This document shows positions 1 to 8,580 of a stretch of 64,000 nt of DNA, piece after piece (the first letter of the stretch is position 1; every line of letters starts with the position of its first letter). Both the position numbers and the translations under genes were made by a program. The stretch comes from Anaerolineae bacterium (GTDB lineage Bacteria > Chloroflexota > Anaerolineae > Aggregatilineales > Phototrophicaceae), in NCBI GenBank assembly GCA_022843745.1, contig JALHNB010000010.1, positions 1 through 64,000 on the forward strand. Reading direction: 5' to 3'. The notes under the pieces are model-generated. The model was given only the letters and a program-made list of their open reading frames with translations, had not been told where the DNA came from and did not search any database.

Positions 1-87
1 TACGGTGCGTGAAATCTGCGCTAAAGTGATTTTACGCGCCCTTTTTTGTGTCATACGTCAGAACCTTCCAGGTTTCTTTGGTTTCTT

Positions 88-117
88 CTCGGCATTTCAG
101 GTCGGTTACGCTATAAT
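88..117 (+). promoter_or_regulatory. Probable promoter of the cytochrome c maturation cluster
   Basis: A perfect -10 hexamer TATAAT is at 112-117, about 37 bases before the ccmE start; the -35 region near 89-94 (TCGGCA) is poor. Bases 1-87 hold no gene that I can support. The position directly before the first gene of a same-strand cluster makes it the likely transcription start. Confidence 0.5.
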
Positions 118-153
118 GAAGTGTGATTGTTTAAAAAAATCACAGAGGACATT

Positions 154-696
154 ATGGCGCAAGCTACCTGGGAAAAGCCCACTAGTACAGAGATTCCATC
201 TGACCTGAAACCCGGCAATAATCGACTCAAATTCCTCGTTGGCGGCCTGCTGATTCTGGCGGCAGTCATCTATCTCATCATCTCCGGAACGGTGACAGGC
301 GCAAATTACTTTATTACCGTCGATAAACTGCTGGCCGACAGCACCTATGTTGGGCAAACTGTGCGTATTACAGGCGCGGTTCTGGGCGATACGATTGAAT
401 ATGACAGCGAAACTTTGCTGATCGAGTTCACGATTGCCAACATCCCCCAGGAATTTGATAATCTGGCGGTGGCGCTGCATGATGCGGTCAACAACCCGAC
501 AGTGACACGGTTGCAGGTTCGTATCGAGAATGAAGTCAAGCCCGATCTGCTGCAACATGAAGCGCAGGCTATTCTGACGGGCAAGCTCGATGAAAATGGC
601 GTTTTCCAGGCTACTGAACTTTTGCTCAAATGCCCCAGCCGCTTTGAAGAAGACGGGCCAGACCCATCTTCGCTCAATAGTCGCTCGGAGACATAG
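154..696 (+). CDS. ccmE: Cytochrome c maturation protein CcmE, cysteine type
   Basis: Haem chaperone that takes haem from CcmC and passes it to CcmF for attachment to apocytochrome c outside the membrane. The 180-residue protein has one N-terminal membrane anchor (about residues 26-45) followed by an OB-fold domain. I chose the ATG at 154 because GAGG lies 6-9 bases upstream; an in-frame ATG at 127 has no such site. The haem-binding position is unusual: classical CcmE has HxxxY, while here the C-terminal LLLKCPSRFE places Cys160 where the histidine belongs and Phe164 where the tyrosine belongs. Cysteine-type (CxxxY) CcmE is known from archaea and some bacteria; the F in place of Y is a further change. 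It is followed 3 bases later by ccmF, which supports the call. Confidence 0.92.
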   Translation: MAQATWEKPTSTEIPSDLKPGNNRLKFLVGGLLILAAVIYLIISGTVTGANYFITVDKLLADSTYVGQTVRITGAVLGDTIEYDSETLLIEFTIANIPQEFDNLAVALHDAVNNPTVTRLQVRIENEVKPDLLQHEAQAILTGKLDENGVFQATELLLKCPSRFEEDGPDPSSLNSRSET

Positions 697-699
697 TTT

Positions 700-2775
700 A
701 TGCTGGCCGAAATTGGTCTGACTGCCTTATTTCTCACTTTTGTTGCGGCGATCTACGCGATAATCGCGGCGGTGTACGGAGGTCGCAACCATGCCGATCA
801 GTGGGTTAAAAGTGCGCGTAACGCAAGCCTGCTGACCTTTCCACTGCTATTGACTGCGGCAGGTGTGCTGTGGATAGCACTTCTGAGTGGGCAATATCAG
901 ATCAGTTATGTTTGGGCGGTGAGCAGTCCCAGCACGCCAACATTCTATCGACTCACGGCATTATGGGGTTCGCAGGAAGGCTCGATTCTTTTCTGGTCGT
1001 TGCTGATGAGCCTGTTTTCGGCTGCCGCGCTGCTCCTCAACTGGCGCAGCCACCGCCGACTGATGCCCTATGTTATCGCCTATATGATGGCGACTCTGGC
1101 ATTTTTTGTTGGTCTATCGCTGTTTCTCGAAAACCCGTTTGAGCGCTACTGGCTTTTGCCCGGTAACGAGGTCGCGCAAACGGCACTCATCCCTGCCGGG
1201 GCTATCGCGCCTGAACCAGAACGATTAGCGGCTACAGCGCAGGGTTTAAACCCACTGCTGCGGCATTTCGGCATGATTATTCATCCCCCAATGCTGTATC
1301 TTGGCTTTGTGGGATTTGTGATACCCTTTGCTTTCGCGATGGCGGCGCTGGCGTCAGGCGATCTCTCGACTAATTGGATTAAAGCTACCCGGCGCTGGAC
1401 GCTCGTTGCGTGGCTGTTTCTGAGCCTCGGCCTGCTCCTGGGTGGACGCTGGGCCTATGATGTGCTGGGCTGGGGTGGGTACTGGGGCTGGGACCCGGTG
1501 GAGAATGCAGCCTTTTTGCCCTGGTTGATCGGCACGGCTTTCCTGCACAGCGTCATGATTCAGGAAAAGCGTGGGATGCTGAAAACATGGAATATGTTCC
1601 TGGTGATCGGCACATTTTCAGCCGTGATTTTTGGCACGTTTGCCACGCGCAGCGGCTTGATCGACAGCGTTCACAGCTTTGCCCGCAGCCAGATCGGGTT
1701 TCCGATGTTTTTTTTCTGGGCGATTGTGACTGTGATTTCGGTGGGTTTGATTTTGTGGCGCTGGAATCGCGGTGAACTCAAAGATGATCATCAATTCGCC
1801 AATATTCTTAGCCGCGAGTCGCTGTTTGTCCTGAATAATCTGATTTTCGTGGTACTTTTCGTGGCGATTTTCTGGGGTAGTTTTGGTGCTCCCATCGTCT
1901 CCGAGCTGTTTTTTGACACCAACATCACCCTCGGCACGGATTATTTTATGCGCGTGACCCCGCCGCTGTTCCTGGCGCTTTACATTCTGATGGGCATCGC
2001 GCCGCTTTCGGCCTGGGGTGCGACCTCGCTGCGACGGCTAGGCAAATCCCTGTTGATCCCGCTGGCCCTGACGGCGATTTTGCTGGTCATTCTTTTGATC
2101 GATGGGATGCGCGGTGTTGGTGCGCTGGTGGGTTATGGCATCGTCAGTCTGGCGGGATTCGTCGCGCTGTATGAGATTTATCGCGGTGCGGCAGCCCGAC
2201 ACAGCAGCCTGAATGAAAATTGGTTTCGCGCGATAACGGCTCTGTTTGGGCGTAATAAGCGGCGCTACGGCGGCTATATTGTCCATCTGGGTATAACGAT
2301 TATTGGCATCGGCGTGATCGGCAGTACACTTTTCCAGCAGGAAACACAGCAGACACTCGCAAAAGGTGAGAGTCTCTCTATCGGTGGCTACGAGATGCGC
2401 TACGATGATTTCACGCCTGCTATTGCCGACGATGGGCGCACGATGCAAATCGCCGATGTGACCGTGATGCGCGGCGGGCAGGAAATCGCCAATTTACGCC
2501 CACGCATTGATGTGTATCCCAGCAATCCGATGACGATTGCCGGGAGTTATAGTACGCTCGAAAATGATTTTTATGTGCTGCTCGTCGGCTGGGAAGAATT
2601 GAGTCATGCGACTGCGACGTTCAAAGTCTACATCAACCCGCTGATCAATCTGGTTTGGTGGGGCGGCCTGATTCTGATTCTCGGCACATTTATCGCTGCC
2701 TGGCCGATGGAATTACTGCCCATCAGCGTCCGTGAACAGGTGCGCAATGATCGTCGCGTAGGAGCAAAGGCGTGA
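700..2775 (+). CDS. ccmF: Cytochrome c haem lyase subunit CcmF
   Basis: Large polytopic membrane protein (691 residues) that joins haem from holo-CcmE to apocytochrome c. The tryptophan-rich WWD signature is clear at about residues 257-275 (GWGGYWGWDPVENA), and a haem-ligand-type histidine sits in the GMIIHPPMLYLG segment (His195). A further conserved block, GTFATRSGLIDSVHSFA, follows. A soluble loop near residues 560-640 precedes the last membrane segment, as usual in the family. The start lies 3 bases after the ccmE stop and its TGA overlaps the GTG of ccmH in a GTGA junction, so the genes are translationally coupled. Confidence 0.95.
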   Translation: MLAEIGLTALFLTFVAAIYAIIAAVYGGRNHADQWVKSARNASLLTFPLLLTAAGVLWIALLSGQYQISYVWAVSSPSTPTFYRLTALWGSQEGSILFWSLLMSLFSAAALLLNWRSHRRLMPYVIAYMMATLAFFVGLSLFLENPFERYWLLPGNEVAQTALIPAGAIAPEPERLAATAQGLNPLLRHFGMIIHPPMLYLGFVGFVIPFAFAMAALASGDLSTNWIKATRRWTLVAWLFLSLGLLLGGRWAYDVLGWGGYWGWDPVENAAFLPWLIGTAFLHSVMIQEKRGMLKTWNMFLVIGTFSAVIFGTFATRSGLIDSVHSFARSQIGFPMFFFWAIVTVISVGLILWRWNRGELKDDHQFANILSRESLFVLNNLIFVVLFVAIFWGSFGAPIVSELFFDTNITLGTDYFMRVTPPLFLALYILMGIAPLSAWGATSLRRLGKSLLIPLALTAILLVILLIDGMRGVGALVGYGIVSLAGFVALYEIYRGAAARHSSLNENWFRAITALFGRNKRRYGGYIVHLGITIIGIGVIGSTLFQQETQQTLAKGESLSIGGYEMRYDDFTPAIADDGRTMQIADVTVMRGGQEIANLRPRIDVYPSNPMTIAGSYSTLENDFYVLLVGWEELSHATATFKVYINPLINLVWWGGLILILGTFIAAWPMELLPISVREQVRNDRRVGAKA

Positions 2776-3275
2776 GAACATTAACCGTCCGCAGGGGCAT
2801 GATGTATCATGCCCCTGCAATAATGGCAATATTATTGGTTTTGGTATTTGCTTTCCCCGTCGCCGCGCAAACCGTCACTGATGACGACGTAAACGCCATC
2901 GCGAAAAAGATGTACTGTCCGGTGTGCGAAAATATCCCGCTGGACGTCTGCCCGACCCAAGCCTGTGCCGATTGGCGCGGTGAGATTCGCCAGCAGCTTG
3001 AAAGTGGCAGCACCGAGCAGCAAATTATTGATGGTTTTGTCGCCCGTTACGGCGAGCGCGTGATCGGTACGCCACAAGACCCGTTTTTGCGGGCACTTTC
3101 GCTGCTCACACCCTGGCTGATCGGGGGTATCGGGGCGCTGGCGGTTTTAATCATGTTGGCGCGTTGGCGGCGAAGTGGGGATTTACGCCCTGCGCCTGCC
3201 GTGTCGGGGGTGCGTATTTTATCGGATGATGATTACCGGCTGCGTTTGGAAACGGATTTAAAGGAACGGCGATAG
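2772..3275 (+). CDS. ccmH: Cytochrome c maturation thiol oxidoreductase CcmH
   Basis: Membrane-anchored thioreductase that keeps the haem-binding cysteines of apocytochromes reduced. After a signal segment comes the active-site motif YCPVC (Cys49, Cys52 counting from the GTG start), then ADWRGEIRQQL as in CcmH/NrfF, and a C-terminal membrane helix near residues 112-130. Two extra cysteines (60 and 65) follow the CxxC. The start is uncertain: GTG at 2772 overlaps the ccmF stop, but codons 7-17 are encoded by a 28-base palindrome of the dispersed GCCCC family, and ATGs at 2799, 2802 and 2823 would also give a signal peptide. The stop TAG lies inside the first unit of a tandem repeat. Confidence 0.9.
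   Translation: MRTLTVRRGMMYHAPAIMAILLVLVFAFPVAAQTVTDDDVNAIAKKMYCPVCENIPLDVCPTQACADWRGEIRQQLESGSTEQQIIDGFVARYGERVIGTPQDPFLRALSLLTPWLIGGIGALAVLIMLARWRRSGDLRPAPAVSGVRILSDDDYRLRLETDLKERR
2791..2818. repeat. Perfect palindrome inside the 5' end of ccmH
   Basis: Arms GCAGGGGCATGAT and ATCATGCCCCTGC (13 bases each) are separated by GT. The outer part resembles the dispersed AGGGGC...GCCCCT repeats found elsewhere in this window. It lies 19 bases after the GTG start of ccmH and could fold in the mRNA near the ribosome-binding region. Confidence 0.85.
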
Positions 3276-3361
3276 AGTCGCAGGGCTGAATAATAGAACG
3301 GCGATAGAGTCGCACGATTGAGTAATGTAACGGTGATAGAGCCATAGGAAACTGGGTAATG
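3264..3361. repeat. Three-unit tandem repeat spanning the ccmH/tlpA-like junction
   Basis: Three head-to-tail units of 32, 32 and 34 bases (3264-3295, 3296-3327, 3328-3361). Each begins GAACGGCGATAGAG or a close variant (TAACGGTGATAGAG in the third) and ends in TAATA or TAATG. The first unit carries the ccmH stop (3273-3275); the last ends in the ATG of the following gene. Unit 2 also ends in ATG at 3325-3327. Confidence 0.85.
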
Positions 3362-3931
3362 ACGGAAACGGATTTTGTGTTTGATGAACAACCTGTAACG
3401 ACTCCACGACGGCGCTTGAGCCTGGGGTCGATTGTGCTGCTGATCGGTGTTGGGCTGACCGTGATTGTGTTTGGGATCGCCTTGACGCGGCAAAACCAGA
3501 CTCAGCCGGAATCTGGCCCCGCGCCGGATTTCACGATTACGACGTATGACGGCCAGGAAATATCGCTGTCAGATTTGCGCGGCAAAGTGGTCGTCGTCAA
3601 TTTTTGGGCAAGCTGGTGCGGACCATGTCGGGTTGAAGCGCCGGATTTGCAGAACGTATGGGAAGCTTACAAGGATCGCGATGTGGTGATGGTGGGGATT
3701 GCCTACACGGATACGGACGCTAAAGCGCGGGCATACATTGATGAATTTGGCATCACCTATCCCAACGCGCCTGATGCAGGCACGAGGATTTCCGACCTCT
3801 ATCACATTCAGGGCGTACCGGAAACCTTTGTGATTGACAAAAACGGCCAGATCGCGCAATTTATTTTCGCGCCAACGACGGCAAAAGCACTGAGTGATGT
3901 GATTGATCGCGTATTGAGCGATGAGGCATAA
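3359..3931 (+). CDS. TlpA/ResA/CcmG-type membrane-anchored thioredoxin
   Basis: Extracytoplasmic thiol-disulfide oxidoreductase, expected to pass reducing power to CcmH and apocytochrome c. The protein (190 residues) has an N-terminal membrane anchor at about residues 23-43 and a TlpA-like domain with the redox motif WASWCGPC (Cys87, Cys90). The conserved cis-proline region [12 protein letters not shown] is present, as are the [26 protein letters not shown] strand elements typical of the family. It sits between ccmH and a CcmI-like gene, one base before the latter, which favours the CcmG role. I leave the symbol empty because ResA and CcmG cannot be told apart by eye. Confidence 0.9.
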   Translation: MTETDFVFDEQPVTTPRRRLSLGSIVLLIGVGLTVIVFGIALTRQNQTQPESGPAPDFTITTYDGQEISLSDLRGKVVVVNFWASWCGPCRVEAPDLQNVWEAYKDRDVVMVGIAYTDTDAKARAYIDEFGITYPNAPDAGTRISDLYHIQGVPETFVIDKNGQIAQFIFAPTTAKALSDVIDRVLSDEA

Positions 3932-4330
3932 ATGAGTGTCGAGGGTTTAATCGTTTCCTTCATCTTCCTCTCAGCGGTAGTCCTCCTGGTGGCTGCGCCC
4001 CTGCTGCGCGGCGCGTCTAATAGTCGCAGTGAGGACATTCGCACCCATAAACAACATGAGCGCTTATTAGTCTATTATGAGCGTGTGCTGACCAATATTC
4101 GTGACCTGGACGAAGATCATGCGCTGGGCAAAATGCTGGATAACGATTATACGCCTGAGCGCGAAGAATGGGTGCAGCGCGGAATTCAGGTGCTGAAAGC
4201 GCTGGATAATCTGCAAGCACACAGCATCATCCCGGAAACCGTCATCGATGATGCCGCCGTAGACGAAGCCATTGACGACGCGATTGAGGCAGCGATTCAG
4301 GCATACCGTAAAAGCCCCGCTAAAAATTAG
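3932..4330 (+). CDS. Small CcmI-like membrane protein
   Basis: A 132-residue protein with one N-terminal membrane helix (about residues 5-26), a heptad-like helical segment and an acidic C-terminus (DDAAVDEAIDDAIEAA). The part HERLLVYYERVLTNIRDLD followed by an Asp-Tyr pair resembles the N-terminal anchor domain of CcmI (RxALYRERLxELxxDL...G.L...EY), but the tetratricopeptide domain of full CcmI is missing. The start directly follows the TAA of the thioredoxin gene. I infer a role in apocytochrome handling from the resemblance and position; no catalytic motif is visible. A similar helical segment forms the tail of the next protein (4423-6321). Confidence 0.65.
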   Translation: MSVEGLIVSFIFLSAVVLLVAAPLLRGASNSRSEDIRTHKQHERLLVYYERVLTNIRDLDEDHALGKMLDNDYTPEREEWVQRGIQVLKALDNLQAHSIIPETVIDDAAVDEAIDDAIEAAIQAYRKSPAKN

Positions 4331-4337
4331 CGCTAAA

Positions 4338-4400
4338 CATGGCGATTATTTGGGTGCATCGTCCCATAGGGATTTCCTTTGGTCGCCATGCGCCCCTACA
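4338..4400. repeat. Dispersed palindromic element, GCCCCTACA family (long form)
   Basis: Arms CATGGCGA (4338-4345) and TCGCCATG (4383-4390) enclose a 37-base loop and are followed by CGCCCCTACA (4391-4400), the tail shared with copies at about 13740, 13810, 21130, 42220, 59465 and 61290. It fills most of the gap before the cytochrome lipoprotein gene. Confidence 0.7.
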
Positions 4401-4422
4401 CAGATAACACAAGGAAATAGTT

Positions 4423-6321
4423 ATGCCCTCAGCCGGTCAGGTTGTCCGGTATTTATTCTGTTTGCTGACGCTGCTGGTCATCGCGGCCTGTGGTGGATTG
4501 GGTGGTGAGCCGCAGATCGTCGCGACAATTGCCCCCTCGACTCAAGCGCCGCCAGAACTTGGTTATGCGCCGAATCCGCCGGATGTCGCCAATGGTGCGC
4601 AAATCTATGCGGCACGTTGCGCCAGTTGTCACGGCGTCAGTGGTAACGGTCAGGGTGAATTATTTACATCTGGTCAATTGGCGGTAAATGGCACACCGCA
4701 GCCACCTGGCGATTTTACGAATCCTGATACTGCGCGTGACCAGACTCCGAAAGAATGGTTTGACACGATCACCAACGGGCGTATCGAAAAATTGATGCCG
4801 CCCTGGGCAAACGCGCTCACCGAGCAGGAACGCTGGGACGTGGCGCTGTACACCTACACCCTGCATTACACGCCGGAACAATTGACGCACGGCATCGAAG
4901 TGTGGGAATCGGAGTGCATCGACTGTCATGGTGCGCAAGGACGCGGCGATGGCCCGGATGCCGCGGATGTCAGTAAAACTGTCGGCGATCTCACCAACCA
5001 GGAGGCGATGAGCGATGTCAGCGATAATGTGATGTACAACTTTATTGCTGAAGGCTCTGCCGATGCCATGCCCGCTTTTGCCGATGAGTTGAGCGAGGAT
5101 GATATCTGGTCGGCTGTCGCCTATGCGCGAACGTTGTCGCTGCAAAATGTTGGCGACGCGCAGCAGATTCCCGAACCCGAATCTACCGCAGAAGCAGCGG
5201 TTAGTGGCACGATCAGCGGGAACATCACCAATGGCACTGCCGGGGGTGAAATCCCTCCGGATTTAAAAGTGACGTTGTTTACGTTCGACGCGCAGTTTAA
5301 CAATGAGCGCTATGAAACCACCAGCGATGCCGGAGGGAATTTTCGCTTTGATGAGGTGGCGATCAGCCCGGATTTCACCTATGCGGTGACAGCGACCTAC
5401 CGTGAACGCGCATTCGCGAGTGAGATTGTAAAGGGCGATTCGGCTGCGTTCGATCTGCCCGTGACCATCTACGAATTGACCGAAGACACATCTGTATTGA
5501 CCATTACCGGACTGGTCTATCAGATCAACGCGCTTGGCGATGGCCTTCAGGTCGCGCAGGTGATGATCGTCAAAAATTCGTCGGATCGCCTATTTACCAG
5601 CAATAACGAAGCGCGAGAAAATCAATTCGCGTCGGTAGTGATTACACTGCCACCGGGAGCGATTGTCCTGGGATTTCCGGATAATCAACAGCGTTATGTC
5701 GTTTCTGAAGATCAAAAAACCGTTATCGACACCGCGCCTGTCATCCCCGGCGAAGATCATGTCATCCAGATTGTCTATCTGGTGCCGTATGAGAACAGCG
5801 CGATCATCGAGCAGCCTTTGAACTACACGCTCGATGCCCCGGTTCGTCTGCTTATCCGGCCTGAAAGTGTGCTTGCCACGAGCGAACAGCTTCCGCCACT
5901 TGGCCCGCAAACGGTTGGCGATGATATCTATTCCGGCTATGGCGCGACTCTGGCACTTGACCAGGGCGCACTGATCCGCTTTGAACTGAATGGCGCGGGG
6001 GCGGCAACCGTGACACAAATTGAATCGCCCGTTGTCGCATCCAACACGCTGATTCTGCTCGTGATCGCGGCCTTGATCGTGCTGGTTGTTATCATCGGCG
6101 GATTTTACATAACTTATGTGCGTCGTCTCGGTAAAAATCAACAGGCTGATACCGCGCTCCTGGACAAAAACCGCATCATTGACACATTGGTGCGGCAGAT
6201 TTCGGAACTGGACGAAGCCCATGATCGCGGCGACATCAACCACGATTTTTATCACCACCAACGCAGGCAGCTCAAGGAGCAGTTGGCGGAATTTATAGGC
6301 GAAAAGTCAGATAATGGCTGA
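4423..6321 (+). CDS. Dihaem c-type cytochrome lipoprotein with C-terminal membrane anchor
   Basis: Predicted extracytoplasmic electron-transfer protein of 632 residues. A lipobox (LVIAAC, Cys23) ends the signal peptide. Two class I cytochrome c domains follow, with CASCH at 66-70 and CIDCH at 165-169 and methionines in MPPWA and MPAFA as likely distal ligands. Residues about 255-350 look like a carboxypeptidase-regulatory-type beta domain, then a further beta-rich region, a membrane helix (about 541-565) and a cytoplasmic helical tail (SELDEAHDRGDINHDFY) that resembles the CcmI-like protein two genes upstream. Its position inside the ccm cluster, overlapping ccmA by 8 bases, suggests that it is made together with the machinery that matures it. 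The AAGGAAA site precedes the ATG. Confidence 0.85.
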   Translation: MPSAGQVVRYLFCLLTLLVIAACGGLGGEPQIVATIAPSTQAPPELGYAPNPPDVANGAQIYAARCASCHGVSGNGQGELFTSGQLAVNGTPQPPGDFTNPDTARDQTPKEWFDTITNGRIEKLMPPWANALTEQERWDVALYTYTLHYTPEQLTHGIEVWESECIDCHGAQGRGDGPDAADVSKTVGDLTNQEAMSDVSDNVMYNFIAEGSADAMPAFADELSEDDIWSAVAYARTLSLQNVGDAQQIPEPESTAEAAVSGTISGNITNGTAGGEIPPDLKVTLFTFDAQFNNERYETTSDAGGNFRFDEVAISPDFTYAVTATYRERAFASEIVKGDSAAFDLPVTIYELTEDTSVLTITGLVYQINALGDGLQVAQVMIVKNSSDRLFTSNNEARENQFASVVITLPPGAIVLGFPDNQQRYVVSEDQKTVIDTAPVIPGEDHVIQIVYLVPYENSAIIEQPLNYTLDAPVRLLIRPESVLATSEQLPPLGPQTVGDDIYSGYGATLALDQGALIRFELNGAGAATVTQIESPVVASNTLILLVIAALIVLVVIIGGFYITYVRRLGKNQQADTALLDKNRIIDTLVRQISELDEAHDRGDINHDFYHHQRRQLKEQLAEFIGEKSDNG

Positions 6322-7042
6322 AAAATCTGCTCTCATCGAAACACGCGCTTTGGTTAAAACGTATGATCTGATGATCGTACTGCGCAAGCTGGATTTTCAG
6401 GTCGAGCGCGGTGAATTTGTCGCGCTGCTCGGCCCAAACGGCAGCGGAAAATCGACCCTTTTGCGGCTGCTCTCCGGCCTGAGCAAGCCTACCAGCGGAG
6501 CGATTTTCATCGGCGGCTGGGAACTGCCACGCGAGGCGGCGGCTGTCCGTGCGCAGATCGGCATGGTTAGCCATCGTGCGCTGCTGTATGAAAATCTGAC
6601 TGCCCGTGAAAATCTTCAATTTTTTGCCCAATTGTATAACCTTCGCGAGATTGATGAGCGAATCCGCATTTTGCTCGAACAGGTTGGGCTGTCAAAACGC
6701 GGCGACAGCCTTGTCCGCACCTTTTCGCGCGGGATGCAGCAGCGTTTGAGCATTGCCCGCGCCCTGCTCCATGATCCGGCGGTGCTGTTGATGGATGAAC
6801 CATATACCGGACTCGATCAGGATGCGGCGCAGGTACTTGATGGCCTGCTGACTCAAGCTTACGCGGATGGGCGCACCATCGTCATGACAACACACGATCT
6901 CGAACGCGCCGCGCGACTCGCCAGCCGCGCAATGATTTTGTCACGTGGTAATATCCGCTATGACGCACCCGCTTCCGCGCTCGATGGTCGTCAGCTTTCT
7001 GAGCGTTATACCGAAATCACCAGTCTGGCAACGGCACGATGA
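6314..7042 (+). CDS. ccmA: Haem exporter ATPase subunit CcmA
   Basis: ATP-binding subunit of the CcmABCD complex, which uses ATP to release holo-CcmE. The protein (242 residues) has Walker A GPNGSGKST near residue 38-46, the signature FSRGMQQRLSIARAL, Walker B VLLMDEPYTGLD and the switch TTHDLERA. The start overlaps the end of the cytochrome gene, and the stop overlaps ccmB in an ATGA junction. ABC ATPases are hard to tell apart by sequence alone; the assignment rests on the CcmB and CcmC neighbours and on the size. Confidence 0.9.
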   Translation: MAEKSALIETRALVKTYDLMIVLRKLDFQVERGEFVALLGPNGSGKSTLLRLLSGLSKPTSGAIFIGGWELPREAAAVRAQIGMVSHRALLYENLTARENLQFFAQLYNLREIDERIRILLEQVGLSKRGDSLVRTFSRGMQQRLSIARALLHDPAVLLMDEPYTGLDQDAAQVLDGLLTQAYADGRTIVMTTHDLERAARLASRAMILSRGNIRYDAPASALDGRQLSERYTEITSLATAR

Positions 7043-7716
7043 ATACACCATTTATTCAAGCGGTGCTGGCGATATTGCGCAAAGACCTGCGTACCGAACT
7101 CCGCAGTCGTGAACTCATTAGCTCGATGGGTCTTTTCTCACTCTTGAGTATTCTCATTTTCAGCTTCGCACTGGAATTGGATCGCGTCGCCCGCCAGGAA
7201 GCGATCAGCGGGGTGCTGTGGGTGACGGTGGTTTTCGCCAGCATCCTGGGTTTGAATCGCAGTCTGGCGATGGAGCGCGATCAGGGCAATCTGGATGCAA
7301 TGCTGCTTGCGCCTATCAACCGCGCGGCGATTTTTTTAGGCAAGCTGATCGGCAATTATCTGTTCGCGCTGGCAGTTGGCCTGCTGCTGCTGCCCGTTAT
7401 GACCGTTCTCTTTAATATGCCCCTGTTTCAACCCTGGCTTATACTCATATTATTCTTGGGGACGCTTGGGTTTTCGACGGTTGGTACGCTGCTGGCGACG
7501 ATGACCGTTCAAACCCGCGCCCGCGAGTCGCTGCTGCCCATCGTGATGCTGCCCATCGCGCTGCCTGTTTTGCTTGCATCGGTGCATGCCTCGACCAATA
7601 TCCTCACCAACGCGCCGATTGACGATTGGATCGCGTGGCCGCAAATTCTGGTCGTAGTGGATGTCATTTATTTGATTTTATGCTTTCTGCTTTTTGAGTT
7701 TGTCATCGAAGATTAG
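7039..7716 (+). CDS. ccmB: Haem exporter permease subunit CcmB
   Basis: Six-helix membrane partner of CcmA (225 residues; usual length about 220). The opening AILRKDLRTELRSRELISSM and the segment AMERDQGNLDAMLLAPINRAAIFLGK are characteristic of CcmB. The ATG overlaps the TGA of ccmA by 4 bases, giving coupled synthesis of the two subunits. No promoter is needed upstream; a new promoter lies after this gene, before ccmC. Confidence 0.93.
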   Translation: MNTPFIQAVLAILRKDLRTELRSRELISSMGLFSLLSILIFSFALELDRVARQEAISGVLWVTVVFASILGLNRSLAMERDQGNLDAMLLAPINRAAIFLGKLIGNYLFALAVGLLLLPVMTVLFNMPLFQPWLILILFLGTLGFSTVGTLLATMTVQTRARESLLPIVMLPIALPVLLASVHASTNILTNAPIDDWIAWPQILVVVDVIYLILCFLLFEFVIED

Positions 7717-7723
7717 TAAGTTT

Positions 7724-7752
7724 TTGATATTTTTTTGTAGATATGCTAAGAT
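7724..7752 (+). promoter_or_regulatory. Probable promoter before ccmC
   Basis: TTGATA (7724-7729), a 17-base spacer, then TAAGAT (7747-7752). A strong ribosome-binding site AAGGAGGCG lies just before the ccmC ATG at 7795. The T-run inside the spacer could instead belong to a weak terminator of ccmB. Confidence 0.5.
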
Positions 7753-7794
7753 TTTCACAATCTCCAAAGGGTCATCATCAAGGAGGCGTTATCA

Positions 7795-8556
7795 ATGAGC
7801 GTTATTGCATCCAGTAATCCAAATCAAAACGCACGAAGCGGAATCGCCGCATGGCCGCCGCTGCTGCGCATTCTCACCCTGGCGACGATTATTGCCGTCG
7901 CTTTCGGGCTGTATCTGGGGCTGTTCTATGCCGGAACGGACATTGACCAGGGACAGGTGCAGCGCATTTTTTATGTGCATCTTGCAGCGTTCACCGGGGC
8001 TTTCATTGCGTTCTGCGGAACGGTCATCGGTGGCGTTCAATATTTGCGTACCCGTAACGTCCAGTGGGACTCTATCGCTTTAGCCGGGGCAGAAGTCGGC
8101 CTGGCGCTGTCCGTCCTCAACCTTGTCACCGGGATGATCTGGGCGCGTCCGATCTGGAATACATGGTGGACGTGGGATCCGCGTTTGACCTCCGCCGCTA
8201 TTATGTGCCTGACCTATGCTGCCTATCTGATGCTGCGCACGGGTATCGAAAATGCGGAACAGCGCCGCCGTTTTGCCTCGATCTATGGCATTCTTGCGAT
8301 CACAACCGTTATTTTGACACTCGTGATTACGCGCATTCGTCCGGACACCATTCACCCGGTTGTCATTGGCCCCAGCGTGCAAAATCCCAACGCGGAAGGC
8401 GCATTTGAGTTCAGCGAGCGGATGGGCATGACCATCGGCATCAACTCCACGATCTGGAGTACCCTCGTTCCAGTGACACTGATGTGGCATCGCGTCCGCC
8501 TGCAAAATCTGGCCGAGCGTGTCAATGCGCTGAAGGCCGAGATTTTAAATAAATAG
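7795..8556 (+). CDS. ccmC: Haem-handling membrane protein CcmC
   Basis: Loads haem on to CcmE outside the membrane. The 253-residue protein has six predicted helices and the WWD signature WNTWWTWDPRLTS near residues 120-132. Histidines in YVHLAAFTGAF (about 62) and MWHRVRL (about 230) fit the two axial haem ligands expected in the family. The ATG follows an excellent ribosome-binding site (AAGGAGG). A 48-codon CcmD-like ORF follows after 24 bases. Confidence 0.93.
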   Translation: MSVIASSNPNQNARSGIAAWPPLLRILTLATIIAVAFGLYLGLFYAGTDIDQGQVQRIFYVHLAAFTGAFIAFCGTVIGGVQYLRTRNVQWDSIALAGAEVGLALSVLNLVTGMIWARPIWNTWWTWDPRLTSAAIMCLTYAAYLMLRTGIENAEQRRRFASIYGILAITTVILTLVITRIRPDTIHPVVIGPSVQNPNAEGAFEFSERMGMTIGINSTIWSTLVPVTLMWHRVRLQNLAERVNALKAEILNK

Positions 8557-8580
8557 AAATTGCAAGAAGGAATCTACATT

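Noticed and set aside
5590-6261. 223-codon ORF opposite the cytochrome gene
   Set aside because: Shadow frame of the cytochrome lipoprotein, which has clear CxxCH motifs and a lipobox; the shadow has no domain or start signal.
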